This document shows positions 1 through 11,000 of a DNA stretch of 64,000 bases, one piece after another. The number at the start of each line of letters is the position of its first letter. Position 1 is the stretch's first letter. The notes beneath the pieces are model-generated. The model searched no databases. It had not been told where the DNA came from and worked only from the letters and a program-made list of their open reading frames with translations. The position numbers and the translations under genes were made by a program. This DNA comes from Zonotrichia leucophrys gambelii (Eukaryota; Chordata; Aves; Passeriformes; Passerellidae), in assembly GCF_028769735.1 (NCBI RefSeq), contig NC_088173.1, positions 63,024,421-63,088,420 of the forward strand. Direction: 5' to 3'.

Positions 1-2484
1 TCCAGACTGTTGTCAAAATAACAAAAGACAAAAGGTTTGCAGGATGAGAAATGAGCTAGTAGTGACATATTTTTTTAGTGAAATACATTCTATTCAGAAT
101 GCAAAATACTTTATTTTTTTATGTGAAAGACATAAAAAAATTCTGAAATTTATATAGCTGAGAAACACAAGTTACCAAATGGATTTTTTTATGCTGTTTT
201 CTTTAGCACAGTGTTGAAAATACAATTCTCACAATTTGTGAAGAATGAAAATTACTAGGGAAATTTATCAAATACTATAAAATTATATATTCTGGATGCA
301 AATATGTATTAATGGATAGAAATATTTTAGTAATTTTAATAATCTATAATTTCATAATCTGCTTACATATCAGTATTCTTGCACTAAACACACAGTTGGT
401 TAAGACAAATCATTAAATAAAACCTTTAGCCAAAGGTATATTTCTGTCTTTTAATCTTTTAGCATCTTATCTGAACTTCTGATTTCATACATATCCAGTG
501 AAGATTTTTTAATCGAAAAGAAGTTCACAATCATTATCACCTCACAAAATATTCAGGTTGGTACCCTGATAAGGGAGTTGTCTTTATAATAATATTTTTT
601 TTGTAAATATATTTGAGACCAAAGATGAGTAGACTTCAGAAATATGGGAGGTATATTAAATGCCTCAATTTCTTTTCAATAAATGAAGTAAAATATAAAT
701 CTGAAAGTGGATCTCAGCTATTGATGTGTAGCACAGGTATTAATTCCAAAATTGTGTCTACACTCTTTATTTTGAACCTTCTTATGCCTTTACATATATG
801 TTTTTCAGACTTTCCCTCTTATTGTTTCCACATAATAACAATTGGACAATTTTTATCCAGCCAGTCCCCTTCCTTCTAAGCAGAAGATAGTTTATCTTTC
901 CCTACATATTCATGCTCATAATTTCTCCTCATAATATGCATCTACAAGGTGAATTTAATTACATGTTTTGCTCATTAAATGTTCAGTGTACTGAAAAAGT
1001 GAAGTTCAATGGAGTTTACGGCTTTCTTGCACTTTAATGTTTAGAGCTGTTTGAAAGCTAAAGGTGACCAAAGTACACATATTTTGTGTGATTAGTGGTT
1101 GATTCTGACACCCTGAACAAACAAGTTCCCAGGTGAAGTGCTAATCTTCAATAATTAGTGTAATATAATTATTAAGGGGTGTATTTCCCACATAATAAAA
1201 AATATTCAAACACAACCAGTAGCAATAACAACAGAAAAGTAAACTTAAGGTTATCAAGGTTATTCTAACATTATCTTATCACAGTTGTTCTTCATAGAGA
1301 ACTTAAAGACAGAAAGGGGCCTCTGGATGCCTTTTAGGAATAACTTCCAAGAAAATCATATCACAAAGGGCTTATTAATCAAGTTTGAAAATTTCCAGAT
1401 TATAAAATAACCCTGTGTGGATAACCAGATAAAGAGACTGCTAAATTTTAAACCCTCCATATATTTTTTACGTTTGCATTTCCATATTTAGCTTTTAAGA
1501 ATGTCAGTAGTCAAATCTCTAGATCATGACTGGATTTTAACATGGTAAAACATGGATCTCACATAAGAAATCAGTCTTGTCAGCAAATGGTGAAAAGAGG
1601 TATAAAGTCTTAAGTAATTATTGATTTTTTTTTTCCTTTCTTTCTTTAATATTAAAAATTCTACAGAATAATGTGATTTGAAATTTTATATGAAAATGTT
1701 GATAAGATTTCCTTAAGTCAAAATACAAACAGTATTTTAAATATAATACTTATTTGGTGTCAAATGCACAAGTTCTATTAAGACAGCAATGCACATAAGG
1801 AAACTATTGATATTGACTGAAGACATTATAAATTCTAAATGATGTTTAAAAACCCAGAACATATACAAAATAAGGGATATGATAAAGTATTTTTCAATAA
1901 AACAAAGACTACAGAGATAGTTGTTTTATTCAATTACTATTTTTAAGGGGTTTAGAGATTTGTAGATGAATATGACAGAGTATAGTTTGAATGGAGACAC
2001 CTTTAGGGGAAGCAGCCATTTTTCATCTTTATTGCGGTGTTCCACCACCTGCTATCTTTACTTGATTTCCATATATATTGAGAACAAAATTACTAGCTTT
2101 TTAACAGGTAAGGTGTCATTTTAACAGCTGGCTAAGTGTGTGGAAATCAAAACCATGCATGAACATCATATGTATTTACTGAGAGCAGAAGTCCCATTAG
2201 AAAACATCCAAAACATCTGCCTGTCCTAAGATTATCAACCTGTGGTTGAGGGGATGTGCCATCTCTAATCTATTATTTTGACAGAGATGTCTGCATGCAA
2301 ACTCATCACTCAATCACTTAAAAAAAAAAAGGGAAAGTCTAACAGAGAGAAAATAGATAATAAATTAAATTTTCACTTTATAAAATTTCACTAACTAGGT
2401 GAAATGATTGGAGCCAAGGGCTTTAGCTTTCTGAAGATTAGTAATTTGGAGTTTTCACGGTAGCTTATTGGCACTTTGCTGCAG
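1..2484. other. Unique AT-rich non-coding DNA
   Basis: No gene, RNA gene or recognisable mobile element is visible. The stretch is very A+T-rich with short A and T runs. The only sizeable open frame here (about 613-879, 88 codons) is rich in Phe, Leu, Ile and Ser, as expected for chance translation of AT-rich DNA, and I recognise no domain in it. Confidence 0.6.
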
Positions 2485-2663
2485 ACAACTGTAAGCTCAA
2501 GATATGGCTGTATTCCTCCTCCAAGGAGTTCTGACCAACTCATTTTCTGTCCATTTAAAATGCTTTCAGCGATAACAAATAAGAAGCTTTTCTCAGTGGT
2601 CAAATGGCACAACATATGGATTGGGGAGAGATTCTTGCCACAGGAAAGTTGCTACATTTAAGG
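2485..2663 (+). other. Exon-like segment with a strong splice donor
   Basis: A near-ideal 5' splice site, AGG|GTAAGTA, has its GT at 2664-2665. About 180 bases upstream is a plausible acceptor ending TTTGCTGCAG at 2484, although its pyrimidine tract is weak. The segment between is slightly richer in G+C than its flanks. An open frame runs through most of it but meets a TAA at 2659-2661, just before the donor, so a coding internal exon in that frame is unlikely. A non-coding RNA exon or chance remains possible. I recognise no protein similarity. Without transcript data this is only a candidate. Confidence 0.15.
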
Positions 2664-2669
2664 GTAAGT

Positions 2670-3800
2670 ATTTTTGTAAAGCACTACAAGAATTATATCT
2701 AATAGTTTTTCTCTAACAAAACAGTCTCTAATACCATTGACCTCACCAATATTTTTCTATTTACTTTAATATAATTAAATAATAGCAGAGGAGGAGTCTT
2801 TTCATAATCAATACACAGTTATCTCCGTTATAAATTGTTTCAAAAGAAAAAAAATTCAGCAAAATTTATACATGTATAGATCTTAATGTTTTATTGATTA
2901 ATATATTTATCAGCATAGAATTTTGATTTCTTACATTATAATCAAGTCATTACAATTGTAAGAAAGCAAAATACCTACAAAAATTATTTTATGATATTTG
3001 CATAGTTATCTGCTTAGATCAGATAGTTATCTGCCTATCAATAGACAGCAGTTGTATTTTTCAATTCCTTACTTACAAATTCTGTACACACTATGCATAA
3101 TGATAATGAATTACAAATGCAGTAATGGCAGATGACATTATTATCCACTTGAGAGAACCAAACAAAAAACTACTTAAACTAGATGTAACCTTTGTATAAT
3201 GTATTATAATAAAGCATTTTTGAGGTAGTAATTATGAGGAAATTGTCTAAGGTACATCCTTTCCAGCATGAATTGACATTATTTGTACTTTACAGCAAAA
3301 ATTAATGTGAGCTTTTAACTATTCTGGGTTTTGTTTATCATCAGTCCATAATATTATACACTGAGAATCTATCAAGTTTAAAAGTAGACTCCCAAAATTG
3401 TGATGAGTAATAAGCTAGCACTTAATAAATAGTTTCAAAAAACCCTTATAACATGCAGTTCGTGTTAGCATGTGATACAGTCCATAAAATATAGTGCACA
3501 TATTCCCGTTTATTCTAATGCAATTATTTATTAACTTTTTTAGCTACAATTTAGCTGACTTTAGCTACATGCAAGTTATGTTTGTAGGTGAGAAATACAG
3601 CTACCTTCACTAACATCTCCAAATCTATGTGGTCAGGTGCAGCATTCTGCTGAAACCTTCCAATCCGGCCCTATATCTAGAACAGCTGCAGTTCAGAAGT
3701 TACTCTTGGAGATGCCATTGACTATAAAAGTAATCGTGGACTAGACATCTAACTCTATCAAACAAATAACTTACAATGTGAAAATGTAATTATGTTAATC
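2670..3800. other. Unique AT-rich non-coding DNA
   Basis: No open frame or repeat that I recognise. One octamer-type ATTTGCAT lies near 2996, but isolated copies of this motif occur about ten times in the window and mean little alone. Confidence 0.55.
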
Positions 3801-3824
3801 TACTCAAAAAGAGTGTTTTCCATC

Positions 3825-4310
3825 CTATGGTGGAGAAGAGCATGGTGAAGCTAATATTGTGGAGGATGAGAGCAGGCAGATATTCCCTGATAAACTGCTG
3901 CCCATGCCCTAACTTGAGCAAATCTATGCTGAAGGACTGCAGTCCATGGGAATGACCCATGTTAGAGCAGACGTGACAGAAGGAGTCAGCCAGAGAGCTG
4001 CTGTTATCAGCTGACCACAACTCCTCACTCCCACAGGAGTTGAAAATGAAGGATGAAATTGAGACTGGGGGAAAGGGAATGGTGGGTGAAGGCGTCAAGT
4101 TTCTGTATTTTTTCCACACCATCCAAATTTAATTTTTATTGCCAATAAATCAAATTAATTTTCCCTGTGTTAATTCTGGCTTCCTGTAAGAGTAATTTGT
4201 AAGTGATTTCCCTGTCTTTATCATTACCCATGAGCCTTTCTATCTTATATTTCCTGTTGAGGAGTAGGGTGGGTGAGCATATGGCAGCCAGCCAAGATCA
4301 GCCTAACACA
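3825..4310 (+). mobile_element. 3' end of an endogenous retrovirus (ERVL-type) or its LTR
   Basis: The segment resembles the 3' part of a common avian ERVL-type element. First comes a diverged run of 'gaaggactgcagtccatggga'-like units (about 3930-3960). Then come CCAATAAATCAAATTAATTTTCCC (split: AATAAA near 4144, followed by TTAATTTTCCC), a 'gtaagtgatttccctgtctttatc' tract and 'ccatgagcctttc' (about 4229-4241), and last a 'gaggagtagggtgggtgagc' tract. It ends near 4310 with CTAACACA. I see no intact gag, pol or env frame. The antisense open frame across 3790-4122 is a by-product. No target-site duplication was found, so the 5' boundary is approximate. The match is from memory of the family and not from an alignment. 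Confidence 0.6.
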
Positions 4311-5761
4311 ATTCACTATTTATGTGCTGGCCATATCAATAAGTCATATATGTCACTATTTTTGTGCTAGTTCTACTTTATGTTTATATCTTCTTAAATT
4401 CTATAAAACTGTTCCACAGACTAATTATCATTTTCTGTATAAAATCTAATAAAATACGCTAGGAAAATGTAAAACATATATGAAGTTTATTTTCCTAGCT
4501 ATTTAATAATAAACGTCAATACTCCATTATTGCTTTATGAAATGACTTGTGAGCCCACTTGTTCAATGTTCAATGTTCAAAATGAAATATTTTCTAGATA
4601 TTACTTTGAAGACAGGATTCAGAAGCAGTGTTTCTTTTTCCCTTTCTTCACAAGAAATTAATTTTCTCTGCTTCACCTCTCTGTTTGACCTTCCTTAGAC
4701 TTTTTGTGTGATTTGGATCTAGGAAGCCACTGGATTTTGTGAATATTAATGAAGATAGCTCAAAATTTCTACTTCCTAAGAGACAAGAAAAAATATGCAG
4801 TACTATAGCTAACAAGTGTATTCCCATGGGGACTAAGCATTTGATTTAATTTATTTAATTGTAAAATTAAAGGAAATAAAAGTACAATGCCCATGGTTCA
4901 AGGATTTGGAATGCACAAATATTCTTCAGAAATATTCTTTCTTAAAAATAAGAATTCTCATTATATAAACTAGATTTAAACATCATAAATTGTGGGTCTG
5001 CCTGTAATTCCATTTACATGACAGTAAGACTGGAATAATAAAATGAAAATCAATACAATTGCTATTCAATGTCCATTATCATACACAGTATGTAACTTGA
5101 ACCTATGTGAAACTTAAATTTCAGCGATGTTAGGAAAGCATATTTAGTCATTATTTTAATCACAGCACATTGATACTACCTTTAAATAACTAAATAACTA
5201 AAAATATAAGTTCTAATGATGATCTTTTTTAATGTTCATGTATTAAAATTTAAATTAAAATAATAAATTTGGAATTAATTTTGCAAAATTTTTAGTTAAT
5301 CAGCTAATATCTGTCCGACTACCTATGTTTCAGTATTAGTTGAGCTCTGATGAAAGGCTATATAAGATAGAGTTGTGCATATGTTTATATATTGAGTCAT
5401 GGTCTGACAAGGCAGCTTTCAAAAAGCTTGGGTTTTTTATTTTATTTACTACTAATGTTGCTACATCACTACTGGCAAAAGGTGGACAAGCTTAGGGCTT
5501 AAATTTTATCTGCAGGATCTTTATCAGAGATCACATTTAACAAATGAGGATCTCTGTTTAGCACAATACCAGACTGAATTTGTGACTTAATATCTAAAAA
5601 TTGAATCATTATTTACACTGTCTCTGTAGAATTTTAATGAAGAAATTTCTAGAAAACATGCTCTTGGTATTTTACCACTATTTTTGGGGTTTTTTTTTTG
5701 TGAATGTCACAGCCATTGATGTTCATCTGCCATGCAAACGTGAAAAATTGTTTGAAGTCCA
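4311..5761. other. Unique AT-rich non-coding DNA
   Basis: No gene or mobile element recognised. A short tandem repeat of GTTCAAT (about 2.7 copies) lies at 4561-4580. Confidence 0.55.
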
Positions 5762-6145
5762 TTACCTAAGGGCAGCCTTGGCTGCAGTAAGCGTGGAATG
5801 ACAGAGTTCAAGATTTTTAGGGCAGCAAGGAGAGGACAGAGCCAGGTTGCTATCCTGGGTTTCAGGAGAGCAGAGTTTGGCCTCTACAGGGATCTGCTCG
5901 GTAGAGTGCCATAGGACAGCCCTGGAAGGAAGAGGGGCCCAAGAAAGCAAGCTGATGTTCAAAGATTGCCTCCTCTGCTCTCAGGAGCGATGCATCCCAA
6001 CAAGGAGGAAGTCAGGCAAAAATGCCAAGAAGTCTGCATGGATGAACAAGCTGTTCCTGGATAAACTCAAGCTGAAAAAGGAAGTCTACAGAGGGTGGAA
6101 GGAATTGCAGGTAATCTTGGAGGAATATAGGGAGATTTTTCAAGT
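5762..6145 (+). mobile_element. CR1 LINE fragment, central ORF2 (between endonuclease and reverse transcriptase)
   Basis: The plus strand carries a decayed piece of CR1 ORF2. From about 5847 one frame stays open for 115 codons and includes [31 protein letters not shown] and [13 protein letters not shown]. This is the linker characteristic of avian CR1 ORF2 between the endonuclease and reverse-transcriptase domains. The frame begins and ends inside the element, so no functional protein is made. A CR1 3' end in the opposite orientation begins 150 bases downstream, so two insertions lie side by side. The copy looks moderately old: the frame is partly preserved but has substitutions and small indels. 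Confidence 0.8.
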
Positions 6146-6290
6146 AGATATCAGTACAAAGTCTCTCTACATATATTCACCTGCATCATCCTAGTAATAG
6201 AAGTTCAGATTCTTATTAACTGTCTCCTTGCTGCTCAGAGCCTTTGGATGTATCACTATTTAGACAGCAGTTCTTGTCTCGGATTTCTAG

Positions 6291-6372
6291 ATCATAAAAT
6301 CATAGAATAATTTGGGTTGGAAGGGTTAATTTTAAAGATCATTAAGTTGCAACCACTCCACCATGGGTGCAG
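6291..6372 (-). mobile_element. CR1 LINE 3' end
   Basis: The minus strand reads as a CR1 3' terminus. On the plus strand this appears as ATCATAAAATCATAGAATAA followed by TTTGGGTTGGAAGGG, TTTAAAGATCATTAAG and TTGCAACCACTCCACCATGGG. This is the signature CR1 tail with its ATTCTATGAT-type terminal repeat. Similarity fades after about 6372. A second CR1 piece in the same orientation resumes at 6868, so the two are probably parts of one element interrupted or rearranged in the middle. Confidence 0.85.
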
Positions 6373-6867
6373 TCAGTTGTGCACAGTGCTGGGTACAAGT
6401 GTTCCCAGGTATACTACAATGCAGTCAGAGACTCAGATATTACAAAAAGGCTGTCCTTGCTTTGGGGAGGAGAGAACAACAAGCATGTCAACTTGTTTGC
6501 AAGGTGCTCGTATCCTCATCCTTTGCCATAGAGGATTTCAAAAGCCAATTTATACTTTTTGGAGAAGTGGAGATGAAGCTGTAGTCAAATAATCTGTTAC
6601 TGCTGCCATAACTGGTAGTGGGTCAGCCACTTTATTTATGAATGAGAGACACTGAGAGTTATAAAGAGAGGGATTATAAAGACTGTGGGTCTTGTGCAAG
6701 TACAGAACAGAACTGTGACACCTTAGCATCGCTCCATTCTCTGCAGTGATAATGGCCATCTGGCCTCTGCTGAAAACCTAGCAACAGGCCACCATGCCCA
6801 TGGAAATCCCTTTGCCATGTCCTTCATGGCATGGCTTATGGCTGTAGGCCTCATTCCTAAAGCCCCC
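6373..6867. other. Unassigned sequence between two CR1 pieces
   Basis: About 500 bases separate two minus-strand CR1 fragments. In an intact CR1 the two pieces should be a few hundred bases apart, so this interval may hold an insertion or badly decayed CR1. Short open frames here (for example 6317-6592 and 6550-6759) have no recognisable domain. Confidence 0.4.
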
Positions 6868-7006
6868 TCTAGGCAGTACTGGAAGACTGCTGCAAGGTGT
6901 CCACAGAGCATTCTCTTCTCCACCTTGAAAAACCCCAATTCTCTCAGCCCATCTTCACAGGACAGGTGATCCAGTCCTCAGATCATCTTAATTTTCTGGA
7001 TTAGAA
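6868..7006 (-). mobile_element. CR1 LINE fragment (3' part of ORF2)
   Basis: The plus strand shows the antisense of the conserved CR1 block: AGGCAGTACTGGAAGACTGC, then a 'ttctcttctccaccttgaaaa' tract, CCCCAATTCTCTCAGCCCAT, a 'gacaggtgatccagtcctc' tract and AGATCATCTTAATTTTCTGG. It corresponds to the end of ORF2 upstream of the 3' tail at 6291-6372 and has the same orientation. Confidence 0.85.
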
Positions 7007-9117
7007 GCCTGAATACAGGTGTTAATATTGCCTATTTTACTTTTCTTTCTGAAAAACACTCCCATCTCTTTAAGTTTCCACTGACTTACTTTCTTCAGAC
7101 TCATCCAAAGGAATATAGCTATTTGTGGTTAAAAATGAGAGATTTTTGCAGACATTATATGAAGTTCTTAGTGGTGTTTTTCTGTTTATTTATTCTGCTT
7201 AAAAAAAAAAAAAAAAAACCCAGATACAGTTCTTGAGCTTTCTTGGAAAAAGAAAAGAACATTTATTTAGTTAACTTTCTTGTTTGGGCTACCTGGTAAA
7301 TACATAAGTATTTGATGCCTCAGAAAACCATCAACCGTGTAGAGGTGCCTAAGTCATGTAGTAGAAGTCAATAAAAGGAAAACACATGAAATTCTACTTT
7401 TCCACAGAACCTGTAATTTCTTTCTCAGTCTGAGAGCCACAGTGAAACTGTTATTTAAATCACCAAATCTCCTCCAGCCCTCGACAATACAAATGGATAC
7501 AAAGAATTAGTCTTGTTACTCTTTTCTATCACATTCAGTGAACGAAATGGTGCCTACTGATATCATAGGCTGCCTATTCTTTTACCTCTTCCAGAGAACT
7601 GAGTAACTAGATACTGACAAATTTGTCCCTAATTAGCAGACAGTGTAAAGTATAAAAAATAGCAGAAAATATTGCACTAATGACCCCTAAAAAATTAGAG
7701 AAAAAAAGAAACATAACATTTAAAACTTGTAATATCCTAAGTATCCTTATCTATTTGCCATAAGAATATGAACCTTTAACATTTACATCTCAATAATTAA
7801 TAAGTGTTATTTCAGGAAATAGTAAAAATGTAGCTCATTCATTACTATCCATCCATTCTTTTGGTTTTACTTGCAATATATCAGTGTGTAGTATACATAT
7901 GGGGGAGGCAAGAGAGAAAGTTCAATGTTCCTTCTGATGTCAACTGACATCCTTCTGATGTCAACTAGTAATTAAAGAAATCTGAGTGAACACTCAGCTA
8001 CCCATAGGGATACAAGGAAATGACTGAACATAGTTTAGGCAGAGGTTTGAGTATGTAATTTATTTATGAACTAATGCATTAATTCATGAGAATCTGGAGG
8101 TGGTATGGGGATTAGGGCTTTCTACTCTATAATCTTTCCCTGGGAAATGTATAGTTTAGTATTCTTAGCCAGCTGGTGATTGAAACAGTCAGTCTGAAGC
8201 CAGATTGGTTTGCTTTTTTTGCTTACATGTACCTCTGAGCCAAATGTGAGGTACTGACATCAGTCTGTCATAATAGATCTGCAGAATGAGGATTCAGACA
8301 ACCCTTTGAAAATGCTCTAGACTATAATTTACCCCAAGTAAACCCTTTTTTTTCTTTATTTTTTCAAACACAAGTTAATCATTTATCTAACACTCATTAG
8401 AATAAAACCTGAAAATGTAAAAAGTGATGTCTTGAAATGTGTGAAAATGTAGCTAGCTGAAAAGTGTCAAAGAATAAAGTCTCTTTTTGTTTTAAATATA
8501 CACCCAAAAATGCTACAAACTTTTAGGAAGCTCTTTCTTCTCCTATGAGATCAATATATAATAGCTTTATGTCTTTGATTACTTGTCTTTGTCCTTTAAC
8601 TAAACAACAAACCAAGGGACAAGAGACTGCACTTCTATAAACATGGGGTAGAAAAAAAGGCTAAATCATTATTCATGCTTGGTACAAGGTTATACTATAG
8701 CTTTTGATTTACAAGTACAGAATAATACCCAAGGTTATTATTTTTAGACTTGTGTAGATGATATTGGGTATTGGGTCCTTTTTTTTCTCATATGTGTGGG
8801 ATTGTCAAATAAAATAATTGACAATTCTTTATGGATTCACTCCAAAGCTAGAACTTTCTGAGAGAAAACACTTACTGAAAAGAATTCTTTAGTCAAGAAA
8901 AAGAGAAGAGAAAGCTCTTCTAAATATGAAATCCAAATTCTGTAACTGCTTCAGAAGAAAAGAATGAAGATAACCATGTCAGTACTCTATTTCTCCTTTT
9001 TATAAATATGAATTTTAGCTATGCTGAGAAAATATTGTTCAGGCTAGTGGACAGTGAGGTGAATAGAAAATCAACTCTTTGGCAGCACCTCCAGTGTTGT
9101 GAACAGTTTCATAAAGT
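7007..9117. other. Unique AT-rich DNA with short repeats
   Basis: No gene recognised. It contains an uninterrupted run of 18 A at 7201-7218. A 21-base-period tandem duplication has the unit CCTTCTGATGTCAACT at 7930-7945 and 7951-7966. A 22-base imperfect palindrome centred on TAATGCATTA lies at 8066-8087. Confidence 0.55.
7201..7218 (+). repeat. Poly(A) tract, 18 bases
   Basis: Uninterrupted A run. I see no retroposed body immediately upstream, so this is a simple homopolymer and not the tail of a recognised element. Confidence 0.85.
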
Positions 9118-9266
9118 TCAGTTGGAGACAAGTAAACAGGGGTATATCCCAAGAGTGGGTACTGGGTCTGATACTGCTCAGCTCTTCAGCAGGGACCTGG
9201 ACATTGCAGCAGGGACCATTCTCATCAGGTTTGCAGAAAATGCAAAGCTGAGTGGCTGCAGGAGAA
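9118..9266 (+). mobile_element. CR1 LINE fragment (reverse-transcriptase region)
   Basis: The plus strand matches the CR1 block just after the RT catalytic core. It shows TTGGAGACAAGTAAACAGGG, GTGGGTACTGGGTCTGATAC, 'cagggacctggacattgcagc' and TTTGCAGAAAATGCAAAGCTGAG. The last segment corresponds to the usual FADDTKLS-type motif with the two Asp codons mutated (frame reads RFAENAKLSG). The 107-codon open frame at 9008-9331 runs through it and is a remnant, not a gene. Confidence 0.75.
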
Positions 9267-9344
9267 ATTTATCATCAGTGCACTTCAGGAACTTCATGGC
9301 CTGCTTATACTTGGCTGAGTTTTCCCTTTAGAAGATACTGTGTG

Positions 9345-9900
9345 TGTAGTGGCTTTAAAGGAATAAAAACCTCAGTGGGGAAGAGGTTAAGCTTGAGCAC
9401 CCCCCTCCCTCCTCCATAATTGTGTAGGGGGAAAAAAAAGAAAAACAAACTACCAGAAGTAAAAAATATCAGAATTGCAATTTGCTAATGAAAATAGCAA
9501 TAAACACAGCAATAAAGAGAAGAAATCTGTAAAAAAGAGGGCGTTGTTTAACCATAAAGGCACCAACAAACCAGGATGGCTTCTGTTCCCAGGTAACTGC
9601 ACATGCTCCCCTTGGAGAAAAAGCAAGATATTGTTTTGACCTCTTGAGAATATTTCTTTCTAACTCAGAGTACACCAAACACCGTAAGTCCTTCTAATAA
9701 TCTCATCTAGAAAGCTTTTTGGGGCCTTGCAGCCAGGAAGAGCAAAAATAGCTCCCTGTGTTTCTGCTCCTTGTTTTTAAAGGACATACCACCACTCCCC
9801 TTCTGCAAACGGGGCAAACCAAAAAAGGTTCCTGTGTCCTGGTATTCCCTGTGAATACCTGCACCTCCCTGGCCCCCAACACCACCATGCTCACAATTCC
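9345..9900 (-). mobile_element. Probable LTR of an endogenous retrovirus, diverged
   Basis: Read on the minus strand, this region parallels the better-defined solo LTR at 43786-44406. Both have a TTTAAA-type TATA-like element (here near 9775-9782), then 'ggttaa..' and a 'ttgctgtgtttattgctattttc'-like stretch (about 9490-9515). Both end in a TTTTTA-rich tail. The plus-strand left edge begins TGTAGTGGC at 9345, as expected for an LTR terminus, but I found no target-site duplication and the right edge near 9900 is approximate. The open frames at 9469-9678 and 9703-9894 on the minus strand lie inside it. An alternative is an unrelated old repeat. Confidence 0.45.
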
Positions 9901-10046
9901 ATAAAAAATTGGTATTGAATATTCAACACTGAAGATCCACCTCCTTGGTTTGTAACCATAGCAGTGTGGTTGAAGACCCTCCTGAGAGACAGGACATGCA
10001 AAGCTGAAGTTGTTCCCTGAGACTTAGGCTTAGGAAATTTCAAGGT

Positions 10047-11000
10047 GTGAGACATCCACAGCTTCTCTGGACAACTTGTTTCAATGCCTCAACATCCTCA
10101 CTGTGAAGAATTTTTTCCTAATATCTTATCAAAACCTCCTCTCTTTCAGTTTAAGGCCATCACCCTTTTCTCATCTCTACATGCCCTTGTAAAAGGCCCC
10201 TCTCCAGATTTCTTCTAGGCTCCCTTTACGTACTGGAAGGTTCTAGAGAGTGTCCCCAGACCCTCTCTTTAGGCTGAACAAAACCTAGAGGTTTGATAGG
10301 AGGGGTACTCTCTTATCAGAGGTTTGATAGGAGATCAGTCTTCCACCGAGCTAGTGGCTTTCTTCTGGACTTGTTCCACCACGTTCATATCCTTCTTATG
10401 TTTAGACCTCAGAGCTGGATCAAGTATTCCATGTGGGATCATGAAAAGGGAATACAGAGAGAAAGGCACCTCCCTTGATCTGCTGGCCATGCTTCTTTTG
10501 AAGCAGATCAGGATACAGGTGGCCTTCTGAGCTGCAAGTACTTATTGCTAGCCTACAAACAACTTTTTAGCCACTAATATCTCCAATTCCTTTGCAGGAC
10601 AGCTCTCAATGAACTTGTTGCCCAACCTGTACTTGTGCTTGGGCTCGTCCTTACCCAGGTGCAAGATCTTGCACTACTTGGCCTTGCTAACTTCATGAGG
10701 TTTGCATGAGCCCACCTATCCAGCCTGCCTAGGTACCTCTGGACGGTACCACTTCCCCCACTTCCCTCAGAGTAGCAAGGTTGGTGTCATCCACAGACTT
10801 GCTGAGGAGTGCACTGAATCCCACTGTCCATGTCCCTGACAAAAATGTAACTCTTGTCCCAGTCAGACCTATGAGGAACACCATGTGTCAGTGACATCCT
10901 CCCAGATATCCAGCCACACACTGCAACTCTTTTGAGTGCAACCATCCTGCCATTTCCTTGTCCACCAAGTGATCCACCTGTCAAATCCACAAATGTCAGA
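10047..11000 (-). mobile_element. CR1 LINE, about 950 bp of 3' ORF2 and 3'UTR-proximal sequence
   Basis: This is the longest CR1 copy in the window. The plus strand shows successive antisense CR1 landmarks: ACATCCACAGCTTCTCTGGA, a 'cactgtgaagaattttttcctaatatct' block, CTCTTTCAGTTTAAGGCCAT, ACATGCCCTTGTAAAAGGCC, GCTGGCCATGCTTCTTTTGA, TGCACTACTTGGCCTTGC, AACTTCATGAGGTTTGCATG, GATCCCACTG-like text and finally ACCAAGTGATCCACC near 10966. The extreme 3' tail is missing and the copy is 5'-truncated near 11000. A small internal duplication (AGAGGTTTGATAGGAG at 10287-10302 and 10318-10333) replaces the expected sequence there. Many stops and indels show it is inactive. Confidence 0.9.
10287..10333 (+). 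repeat. 31-base-period tandem duplication inside CR1
   Basis: The 16-mer AGAGGTTTGATAGGAG occurs exactly at 10287-10302 and again at 10318-10333. It sits in the CR1 copy where the consensus has no such duplication, so it arose after insertion. Confidence 0.85.

Noticed and set aside
7201..7218. Poly(A) run as the tail of a processed pseudogene or SINE
   Set aside because: No body with protein or tRNA similarity precedes it, and no flanking duplication was found.
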